Origin: an uncultured Alphaproteobacteria bacterium
GTDB taxonomy: Bacteria > Pseudomonadota > Alphaproteobacteria > Puniceispirillales > UBA1172
Direction of reading: 5' to 3'
Assembly: GCA_913056245.1 (NCBI GenBank)
Contig: CAJXME010000106.1
Coordinates: 1-5,205 of the forward strand
DNA: 5,205 nt
Position 1 is the stretch's first letter. Each line of letters begins with the position of its first letter. Position numbers and translations under genes: made by a program. This document shows positions 1 to 4,999 of the stretch, piece after piece. The notes under the pieces are model-generated. The model had not been told where the DNA came from. It worked only from the letters and a program-made list of their open reading frames with translations, and made no database searches.

Positions 1-2
1 CC

Positions 3-827
3 GATCATGAATCTCTTTGGGGGTCGCTGATCAAGTTTCGCCGTGAATTCGATCAATACGTCAATTTGCGGCCGGTTAAATTGATGCCCGGCGTGCCGTC
101 TCCTCTTGCGGGGCGTGAACCCGGCGATATCGATTTTTATATCGTGCGCGAAAATACCGAAGGCGAATATTCTTCGATTGGGGGGCGGATGTTCCCTGAA
201 ACAGACCGCGAGATTGTGGTTCAGGAAACAGTAATGTCACGGCATGGCGTGGATCGGGTGCTGAAATACGCATTTGAACTCGCCCAGAAACGAGAGCGCA
301 AGCACCTGACCTCCGCCACCAAATCCAACGGCATTTCCATCACCATGCCCTATTGGGATGAGCGGGTGGAAAACATGGCCAAAGCCTTTCCTGATGTGAC
401 TTGGGATAAATACCATATCGATATTCTGGCGGCGAATTTTGTGCTGCATCCCGATTGGTTTGACGTGGTGGTGGCATCGAACTTATTTGGCGATATTTTG
501 TCTGATCTTGGCCCCGCCTGCACCGGCACGATTGGCGTCGCGCCATCGGGCAGCATCAATCCCGAAGGCGATTTCCCATCATTATTTGAACCGGTGCATG
601 GCTCTGCCCCTGATATCGCGGGCAAAGGCATCGCCAATCCCGTGGGGCAAATCTGGACGGCGGCGATTATGCTGGACCATCTGGGCCATGACACGGCATC
701 GGCTGAACTGGTGTCAGTCATCGAAGAAGCCCTGAGCCGCCCTGAATTAAGAACACGCGACCTTGGTGGCGAAGCCGATACGCTATCGGCGGCAAAAGCC
801 ATCGCTGATATTGTTGCCAACCGATAG
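3..827 (+). CDS. dmlA: D-malate/tartrate dehydrogenase (decarboxylating), 5'-truncated by window edge
   Basis: This cytoplasmic enzyme of the isocitrate/isopropylmalate dehydrogenase family oxidises and decarboxylates D-malate to pyruvate; relatives act on tartrate. The reading frame is open from base 3, giving 274 visible residues. Family members have about 360, so roughly 85 N-terminal residues lie outside the window. The first visible residues (DHESLWGSLIKFRREFDQYV) closely resemble E. coli DmlA (YeaU) as I remember it. Numbering from base 3, visible features are the substrate arginines near 13-14, 23 and 49, the VRENTEGEYS block at 48-57 with Tyr56, Lys106 in TKSNG, metal-binding Asp139, Asp163 and Asp167, and the family signature NLFGDILSDLGPA at 159-171. 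In HGSAPDIAGK (198-207), Asp203-Ile204 stand where NADP-dependent isocitrate dehydrogenases carry Lys-Tyr, so NAD+ is the expected cofactor. The stop codon is 8 nt before the next gene, so they probably share a transcript. The family is very sure; D-malate versus tartrate preference cannot be read from sequence. Confidence 0.93.
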   Translation, partial: DHESLWGSLIKFRREFDQYVNLRPVKLMPGVPSPLAGREPGDIDFYIVRENTEGEYSSIGGRMFPETDREIVVQETVMSRHGVDRVLKYAFELAQKRERKHLTSATKSNGISITMPYWDERVENMAKAFPDVTWDKYHIDILAANFVLHPDWFDVVVASNLFGDILSDLGPACTGTIGVAPSGSINPEGDFPSLFEPVHGSAPDIAGKGIANPVGQIWTAAIMLDHLGHDTASAELVSVIEEALSRPELRTRDLGGEADTLSAAKAIADIVANR

Positions 828-829
828 GA
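826..829 (+). promoter_or_regulatory. Shine-Dalgarno site of the aldo/keto reductase gene
   Basis: AGGA begins inside the TAG stop codon of the upstream dehydrogenase and ends six bases before the ATG at 836. The overlap fixes the start of the reductase gene and suggests translation-coupled expression of the pair. The core is only four bases long, hence moderate confidence. Confidence 0.55.
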
Positions 830-835
830 TTTGAA

Positions 836-1882
836 ATGGATTATCGTCGTTTAGGCCGTACTGATATCAATGTTTCCGCGCTCTGCCTTGGCAGCATGAC
901 TTGGGGGACGCAAAACACCGAAGCCGAAGGCCATGCCCAGATTGATCTGGCGCTTGACCAAGGGATTAATTTTATCGACACGGCGGAAATGTATCCGACC
1001 AATCCGCTGACCAAAGAAACCCAAGGCGATACCGAACGCATCATTGGCACTTGGAACGCTAAGAACGCGCATCGCCGCGGTGATTATATTCTCGCCACCA
1101 AAGTCTGCGGGGCGGGTTATCAAAATGTTCGCGATGGCGCGCCAATCACGCCGGAAAGCATTGAGATTGCATTGAGCAATTCATTGAAATCTTTGCAAAC
1201 CGATTATGTCGATCTCTATCAATTGCATTGGCCCAATCGCGGGTCTTATATGTTCCGCCAAAACTGGACTTATGATCCTTCGGGGCAAGACACGGCCGAA
1301 GTTGAAGATAATATGCTGGCGGTTCTTCACGCGCTTGACGGTCATATCAAGGCGGGGCGGATAAGGCATATCGGGCTGTCGAATGAAACCGCTTGGGGGA
1401 CGATGCGCTGGCTGTATCTGGCGGAAAAACACAACCTGCCACGGATGATGTCGATGCAAAACGAATACAGCCTGCTTTGCCGTCTCTATGACACGAATAT
1501 GGCGGAGATGACCCATCATGAACAGGTTGGCTTATTGGCGTTTTCGCCTTTGGCCGCTGGGTTATTGACGGGCAAGTATGGCCCTGACGTCACGCCCGAA
1601 GGCTCACGCCGTTCGATCGTCTCTGATCTTGGGGGGCGGATCACGCCGCGTTTATGGCCTGCCATTGACGCGTATAAAGCGGTGGCGGATAAACACGGAC
1701 TGAACCTGACGCAAATGGCGCTGGCTTGGTGTTTTAAGCGCCCGTTCATGACTTCAGTGATTTTTGGCGCCACGTCGCTCGATCAATTGCAATTGATCCT
1801 TGATATGCAGGATATGGATTTGAGCGATGACGTGATGCGGGATATTAACCAAGCCCATAAGGCTCATCCCATGCCTTACTAA
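836..1882 (+). CDS. tas: Tas-like NADP(H)-dependent aldo/keto reductase
   Basis: This 348-residue cytoplasmic TIM-barrel oxidoreductase has almost the length of E. coli Tas (346 residues) and looks collinear with it. The N-terminal MDYRRLGRTDINVSALCLGS is the usual first strand. The catalytic tetrad is complete: Asp48 (FIDTAEMYP), Tyr53, Lys89 (ATKV) and His131 (YQLHWP). The nicotinamide-contact block LSNETAWG is at 181-188 and the cofactor-phosphate loop FGATS at 310-314. The ETQGDTERIIG stretch at 61-71 is typical of the Tas subgroup. The ATG start is preceded by AGGA at 826-829, which overlaps the stop codon of the dehydrogenase, so this gene is probably co-transcribed with it. The physiological substrate is unknown. 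E. coli Tas is known only from suppressing tyrosine auxotrophy during starvation, so no pathway should be assigned. Nothing in the gene looks truncated or foreign. Confidence 0.93.
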   Translation: MDYRRLGRTDINVSALCLGSMTWGTQNTEAEGHAQIDLALDQGINFIDTAEMYPTNPLTKETQGDTERIIGTWNAKNAHRRGDYILATKVCGAGYQNVRDGAPITPESIEIALSNSLKSLQTDYVDLYQLHWPNRGSYMFRQNWTYDPSGQDTAEVEDNMLAVLHALDGHIKAGRIRHIGLSNETAWGTMRWLYLAEKHNLPRMMSMQNEYSLLCRLYDTNMAEMTHHEQVGLLAFSPLAAGLLTGKYGPDVTPEGSRRSIVSDLGGRITPRLWPAIDAYKAVADKHGLNLTQMALAWCFKRPFMTSVIFGATSLDQLQLILDMQDMDLSDDVMRDINQAHKAHPMPY

Positions 1883-1892
1883 CGCGGGATGA

Positions 1893-1921
1893 CCAGAGGA
1901 TTAGCCTTAGGCGTCCTCTGG
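1893..1921. terminator. Hairpin at the convergent gene junction, possible bidirectional terminator
   Basis: CCAGAGGA (1893-1900) and TCCTCTGG (1914-1921) form a perfect 8-bp inverted repeat. Inside it, GCC (1904-1906) and GGC (1910-1912) can add a short inner stem with a TTA loop. It lies between the 3' ends of the convergent aldo/keto reductase and cupin genes and covers the TAA stop of the cupin gene. That position suits a terminator serving both strands. There is no T tract on either side, so it is not a classical intrinsic terminator. It could instead be a 3'-end stabilising stem or a Rho-associated structure. Confidence 0.4.
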
Positions 1922-2356
1922 CGGGTCGGTTAACGCCGTCTCAAAACTCGCGGGCGATGTGATTTCAATCAACTCAAGGTCATCGCTATGGCGCACCTCT
2001 CGATGCTTGATGCCCGGCGGTTGCAGGGCAGCTGAACCCGCGCGGAAAGTCACCTTACCCGCACCTTCATATTCAAAGATCACCCAACCTTTCAGAATAT
2101 AAATCATCTGAAAATTCAGGTCATGGGTATGCCATTGCGGTTCCGCATGGCGTCCGGGAATAGCGCGGATCACATGAGCGCCATAAGCGCCTTCGGATGC
2201 GGTTTTAATCCCCAGATCACGATATTCAAAAAACGCCCGTAACCCGCCTTCAAAGCCAGATTTAACCCCCATCTCATCATGGGCAATGCCCGTGCCATCG
2301 GCGTGACTGACGGTGAAGGCTTGGTTCTGCCAAATCTTTCTTGGTTGAGCCGTCAT
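1907..2356 (-). CDS. Small single-domain cupin protein
   Basis: This 149-residue protein has one cupin beta-barrel domain at about residues 55-135 and no signal peptide or membrane segment. Cupin motif 1 is HTHDLNFQMIYILKG at 76-90: the two metal-binding histidines (76, 78) are present, but the usual glutamate is Gln83. Motif 2 (107-118) fits G-x5-P-x-G-x2-H exactly, ending in His118, the expected last metal ligand; the family Asn that follows is Arg122. The family covers dioxygenases, isomerases and non-catalytic sensors, so no reaction can be assigned. The ATG at 2356 is preferred because it follows the qor stop by two bases, with GGTGATC just ahead. A GTG at 2362, overlapping that stop, would give 151 residues. 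It is the second gene of a qor-cupin transcript, which hints at a shared quinone or aromatic substrate, but that is inference. Confidence 0.88.
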   Translation of the reverse strand: MTAQPRKIWQNQAFTVSHADGTGIAHDEMGVKSGFEGGLRAFFEYRDLGIKTASEGAYGAHVIRAIPGRHAEPQWHTHDLNFQMIYILKGWVIFEYEGAGKVTFRAGSAALQPPGIKHREVRHSDDLELIEITSPASFETALTDPPEDA

Positions 2357-2363
2357 GATCACC
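2357..2363 (-). promoter_or_regulatory. Possible extended 16S-pairing site choosing the cupin start
   Basis: On the minus strand GGTGATC directly precedes the ATG at 2356. It is complementary to the GATCACC of the common 3' tail of bacterial 16S rRNA. A GGGG (2365-2368) also sits eight bases upstream of this ATG, whereas it is only two bases from the alternative GTG at 2362. Both favour the ATG. The site contains the TGA stop of qor (2361-2359), so ribosomes ending on qor would be well placed to re-initiate. Confidence 0.4.
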
Positions 2364-3342
2364 GCCCCGTATCAAAGACCGTGGCGCCCGTGGTTCGCCG
2401 GTTGGTCAAAGCCTCAAAGGCTTTCGGCACATCTTTAAGGGCATAACGCTGATTGATTTTAATATCGATATGGCCATCCTCGATCATCTTGAACATATGC
2501 CCGCAAACTTCGGTCAGGCTTTCGCGGGTGCTGATGAAATTGAACAAGGTTGGCCGTTGCGCATAAAGCGAGCCGTTTTTGGCCAAATCACTCACCGCAA
2601 AATTGCTGATCACCCCTGACGATTGCCCAAATGCGATGAAATAACCAAAGGTTTTCAAGCAAGTCAGCGAGGCGGGATAAGTCGCCTGCCCAACGGAATC
2701 ATAAACCACATCAACGCCTTTGCCATCGGTGAGATCAGCCACCGCTTCAGCAAAATTGACGTCGTTGTAATTGATCACATGGGTATAGCCAGCCTCTTTG
2801 GCCAATTTGGCTTTTTCCGCGCTGCCGACCGCGCCAATGCTTTCGGCGCCGATATGCTTGAGCCATTGCCCCGCGATCAACCCCACTCCACCGGCGGCAG
2901 CATGAAACAAAACCTTTGTTCCGGGCTGAACGGGGAATGAGCGGTTTAACAGATATTCAACCGTCATGCCCTTGAGCATCATGGCCGCTGCCATTTCATC
3001 GGAAATGCTGTCGGGCAACTTCACCAACCGATCCGCCGGCATCACCCGTTCTTCCCGATACGCGCCATTTGGCGTGGTGTAAGCAACGCGATCACCGACT
3101 TTGAGTGACGTTACGCCATCGCCAAGCGCCATCACGACCCCCGCCGCTTCACCGCCGGGGATTTGCGGGCCGTTTTCTGGGAACGGGTAAATCCCGCTCG
3201 TCATGTAAACATCGATATAATTCAGGCCAACTTTTGTTTGACTAACCACCACTTCACCAGCGGAAGGCGCTGGGGTTTCCAGATCACGCCATTCTAAAAC
3301 TTCGAGGCCGCCGGGTTTATCGGCACAAATTGCATAAGGCAT
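2359..3342 (-). CDS. qor: NADPH:quinone reductase, QOR type (zinc-free medium-chain dehydrogenase/reductase)
   Basis: This 327-residue cytoplasmic oxidoreductase reduces quinones, and in some relatives enones, with NADPH. It matches E. coli QorA in length and in order of motifs. The catalytic domain holds KVGLNYIDVYMTSGIYP at 37-53, the place where zinc alcohol dehydrogenases have a Cys; here it is Asn41-Tyr42-x-Asp44, marking the zinc-free subgroup. EAAGVV follows at 65-70, then the QOR-typical LKGMTVEYLL at 123-132. The nucleotide-binding domain has HAAAGGVG at 147-154 in the Rossmann glycine loop. DVVYDSVGQATY and FGQSSG are typical later blocks. The start is set by GGAG six bases before the ATG at 3342; a GTG at 3345 is in frame but too close to that site. 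It is first of two genes with the cupin, and divergent from the methyltransferase gene. Family very sure, physiological substrate unknown. Confidence 0.95.
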   Translation of the reverse strand: MPYAICADKPGGLEVLEWRDLETPAPSAGEVVVSQTKVGLNYIDVYMTSGIYPFPENGPQIPGGEAAGVVMALGDGVTSLKVGDRVAYTTPNGAYREERVMPADRLVKLPDSISDEMAAAMMLKGMTVEYLLNRSFPVQPGTKVLFHAAAGGVGLIAGQWLKHIGAESIGAVGSAEKAKLAKEAGYTHVINYNDVNFAEAVADLTDGKGVDVVYDSVGQATYPASLTCLKTFGYFIAFGQSSGVISNFAVSDLAKNGSLYAQRPTLFNFISTRESLTEVCGHMFKMIEDGHIDIKINQRYALKDVPKAFEALTNRRTTGATVFDTGR

Positions 3343-3348
3343 CACTCA

Positions 3349-3352
3349 CTCC
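3349..3352 (-). promoter_or_regulatory. Shine-Dalgarno site of qor
   Basis: GGAG on the minus strand stands six bases before the ATG at 3342 and only three before the in-frame GTG at 3345. This spacing is the reason for choosing the ATG. Confidence 0.65.
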
Positions 3353-3357
3353 ATCCA

Positions 3358-3386
3358 TTTCCATTAACGATATGGTGGGGTATGAT
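3358..3386 (+). promoter_or_regulatory. Candidate sigma-70-type promoter of the methyltransferase-exporter operon
   Basis: TTTCCA (3358-3363, four of six) and TATGAT (3381-3386, five of six) are 17 bp apart. Transcription would begin near 3393, about 36 nt ahead of the ATG at 3429. The element interleaves with the divergent qor promoter, so the two could compete or share a regulator. Consensus matching only. Confidence 0.4.
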
Positions 3387-3396
3387 GGTGCGTCAA
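3367..3396 (-). promoter_or_regulatory. Candidate sigma-70-type promoter of the qor-cupin operon
   Basis: On the minus strand, TTGACG (3396-3391, five of six to the -35 consensus) is followed after 18 bp by TATCGT (3372-3367, four of six to the -10 consensus). Transcription would start near 3360, leaving a leader of about 18 nt that contains the GGAG site. It overlaps the candidate promoter of the divergent gene. Consensus matching only. Confidence 0.4.
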
Positions 3397-3428
3397 TTGC
3401 CATATTCATAAATTTGAAAGAATTCACC

Positions 3429-4040
3429 ATGACCGCCGCAGATTTTTGGAACAAACGCTACCAAACCGATGAATTTTTATTTGGCGTTGAGCCCAATGAT
3501 TTCATCCGCGCGGTGACGCCTATACCAAAACCCGGCGCCAAAGCCTTTGCCCCCGCCGATGGTGAAGGCCGCAATGGCGTTTTTCTTGCCGAATTGGGTT
3601 ATCAAGTCACCAGCGTTGATGTGTCTCAATTCGCCGTTGATAAGGCCAAGGCCTTGGCGGAAACGCATAACGTCACGGTGGACAGTCATGTCGGTGATGT
3701 CTTCGCTTTCCCTTGCCCTGATGATCATTATGATCTGGTGATCGTTTGCTTTATGCATTTTCTGCCCGATGATCATGTGCGGTTTGTGGATTTGCTAAAA
3801 GGCTGCTTAAAACCGGGAGGGGTGTTGATCATGGAAGGCTATACCCTTGAGCAATTGCCGCTCACGTCGGGCGGGCCCAAAAACCCTGATATGCTTTGGT
3901 CAGCCGAGGCCATCGCGTCGGAATTTGCGGAATTTGATATCCTGCTGCTTCAAGAAACCCGCCGCTTTCTTGCGGAAGGCCATCGCCATCAAGGTCAAGC
4001 CGCGACCTTGCAATTTTTAGGGCGAAAACCAGCGGCATGA
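3429..4040 (+). CDS. Class I SAM-dependent methyltransferase, TehB-like
   Basis: This 203-residue soluble protein has a Rossmann-like SAM-binding fold. The N-terminal FWNKRYQTDEFLFGVEPNDF (6-25) is the usual opening of the TehB-like group. Motif I is APADGEGRNGVFLAELG (41-57), where Asp44-Gly45-Glu46-Gly47 form the SAM glycine loop. Asp64 in SVDVS is the expected ribose-binding acid at the end of strand 2. GDVFAF (89-94) and DLVIVCFMHF (102-111) are later motifs, and LKPGGVLIMEGY (127-138) is the post-motif strand. The EGHRHQG block near the end (183-189) is characteristic of this subgroup. Substrate cannot be told; TehB detoxifies tellurite, but many relatives are uncharacterised. The open frame extends upstream to an ATG at 3330, but that would overlap the divergent qor gene. 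The ATG at 3429, with weak GAAAG eight bases before it, gives the family N-terminus. Its stop overlaps the transporter start. Confidence 0.9.
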   Translation: MTAADFWNKRYQTDEFLFGVEPNDFIRAVTPIPKPGAKAFAPADGEGRNGVFLAELGYQVTSVDVSQFAVDKAKALAETHNVTVDSHVGDVFAFPCPDDHYDLVIVCFMHFLPDDHVRFVDLLKGCLKPGGVLIMEGYTLEQLPLTSGGPKNPDMLWSAEAIASEFAEFDILLLQETRRFLAEGHRHQGQAATLQFLGRKPAA

Positions 4041-4927
4041 TCAGCATTCTCCAAAAAGAAATGAGCAAACGCACCGCAATGCTGGCGGTGTTCATCACGT
4101 CATCGGTCTGGGGCGTGTTGTGGATACCGCTTCGCTATATCGAAGGCTTTGGCTTATCGTCTTTATGGGCCAATACCTATTTCATCGCGATCCCTTTGCC
4201 CATCCTGCTTTATTTCAGCGGCCGAACGTTCTGGCGCGATAAAGCCCATCATTGGGTTTATCTGACAGCAGGATTGACGATTGGCCTTGGCTTTATGTTT
4301 TATTCGCTGGGGTTGATTGTCGGCTCCGTGACGAAAACAACCTTATTGTTTTACCTGACCCCGGTTTGGTCTTCGATTTTGGGGATTATCTTTTTGGGGG
4401 AGCGAAGCCGACCGAGGCTTTGGTTTGCTCATCTCTTAGGCCTCACTGGACTTGCCTTGATTATGAACCTCAATCACACGGGTTTGGATTTAGCGATCGA
4501 GGATATTTTTGGTTTTCTGGCAGGTGTTTTTTGGTCCATCGGATCGGTGATCATCCGCCGCCACCCCAAGGCTGATTATCTCGCGCTGAATTTGAGCAAT
4601 TATAGTTTTGCGGTTCTCATCGGCTTGGTGGGAGTGCTGATCTTGGGATTGCCCACCCCTTCTCTTTATGCCATGGCGCAAGCCTTGCCTGTGGGGATCA
4701 TCGCCTCCTGCTTGATATTTTTACCCGCGATGATGCTGTTTTTCCGAGTGGCGCAATATGTTTCGCCAGCGGTGGTTGGCATTTTGATGCTATCTGAGGT
4801 GTTTTTCGCCGCCCTCACCGCGTCGCTCTTCCTTGGCGAAACTTTAGCCGCCCTGCAATGGCTTGGCGCTGCCTTTATCATCATGACCGCCATTATTGTC
4901 ACCACCTCTGATGATCAAAACACTTGA
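4037..4927 (+). CDS. EamA/DMT-superfamily inner-membrane transporter
   Basis: This 296-residue membrane protein shows ten hydrophobic segments at about residues 13-32, 43-60, 73-95, 100-119, 127-146, 154-172, 187-205, 214-236, 243-264 and 271-290, the usual two-times-five EamA duplication. Each half ends its fourth helix with the family LGE turn (120-122 and 266-268). Trp25-Gly26 in the first helix and the TPVWSSILG stretch in helix 4 are also typical. Members mostly export amino acids, metabolites or drugs; the substrate here is unknown. The ATG at 4037 overlaps the methyltransferase TGA as ATGA, indicating translational coupling. An in-frame ATG at 4061 would give 288 residues and also retain all helices. 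Neither start has a strong ribosome site. Coupling suggests that exporter and methyltransferase serve the same compound, an inference only. Confidence 0.92.
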   Translation: MISILQKEMSKRTAMLAVFITSSVWGVLWIPLRYIEGFGLSSLWANTYFIAIPLPILLYFSGRTFWRDKAHHWVYLTAGLTIGLGFMFYSLGLIVGSVTKTTLLFYLTPVWSSILGIIFLGERSRPRLWFAHLLGLTGLALIMNLNHTGLDLAIEDIFGFLAGVFWSIGSVIIRRHPKADYLALNLSNYSFAVLIGLVGVLILGLPTPSLYAMAQALPVGIIASCLIFLPAMMLFFRVAQYVSPAVVGILMLSEVFFAALTASLFLGETLAALQWLGAAFIIMTAIIVTTSDDQNT

Positions 4928-4938
4928 TCAAATTGATC
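4912..4938. repeat. Cluster of TTGATC/GATCAA half-sites at the end of the transporter gene
   Basis: TGATCAA (4912-4918) and TTGATCA (4924-4930) form a perfect 7-bp inverted repeat around five bases. The second arm overlaps another palindrome, GATCAA-A-TTGATC (4926-4938), which is followed by TTTT (4939-4942). It spans the transporter stop codon. It could be a weak AT-rich terminator stem or a set of protein-binding half-sites ahead of betC. Low GC makes it a poor intrinsic terminator. Confidence 0.35.
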
Positions 4939-4950
4939 TTTTCATGGACA

Positions 4951-4956
4951 GATAAT
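4951..4956 (+). promoter_or_regulatory. Candidate -10 element of betC
   Basis: GATAAT matches five of six positions of the -10 consensus and lies about 44 bases before the betC ATG. No convincing -35 lies 16-18 bp upstream: TTGATC at 4933-4938 is only 12 bp away and the copy at 4924-4929 is 21 bp away. A promoter depending on an activator would look like this, but so would a chance match. Confidence 0.3.
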
Positions 4957-4976
4957 GATATGAAATAATTCATATC
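4957..4976. promoter_or_regulatory. Palindromic operator-like site upstream of betC
   Basis: GATATGAA (4957-4964) and TTCATATC (4969-4976) are perfect inverted repeats separated by four bases. The 20-bp dyad directly follows the GATAAT element and would cover the transcription start, a usual position for a dimeric repressor. Choline-responsive genes are often controlled by the TetR-type BetI or by LysR-type regulators, but no regulator gene is visible here, so its protein is unknown. As RNA it would be only a weak AT-rich hairpin. Confidence 0.45.
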
Positions 4977-4999
4977 GCCATGCGGAACGGATCAAGGAC

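Noticed and set aside
350..820. A 156-codon open frame on the minus strand, antisense to the dehydrogenase gene
   Set aside because: It is fully contained in a clearly recognised gene, has low-complexity Ser/Ala-rich content and resembles no family. It is a shadow of the codon bias of the real gene.
66..827. Start of the dehydrogenase at a TTG codon at 66
   Set aside because: The frame continues upstream to the window edge with family-matching residues (SLWGSLIKFRREFDQYVN), so the gene is truncated by the window and does not begin at 66.
1181..1773. Minus-strand open frames of 112 and 85 codons antisense to the aldo/keto reductase
   Set aside because: They are contained in a gene with its complete catalytic tetrad, show no recognisable motif and have no independent ribosome site.
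3330..3428. N-terminal extension of the methyltransferase reading frame to an ATG at 3330
   Set aside because: It would add 33 residues without family resemblance, overlap the first codons of the divergent qor gene and translate through both candidate promoters. The family N-terminus begins at 3429.
4252..4575. A 107-codon + strand open frame inside the transporter gene in another phase
   Set aside because: The transporter frame has ten helices and both LGE turns; this overlapping frame has no family features and no start context.
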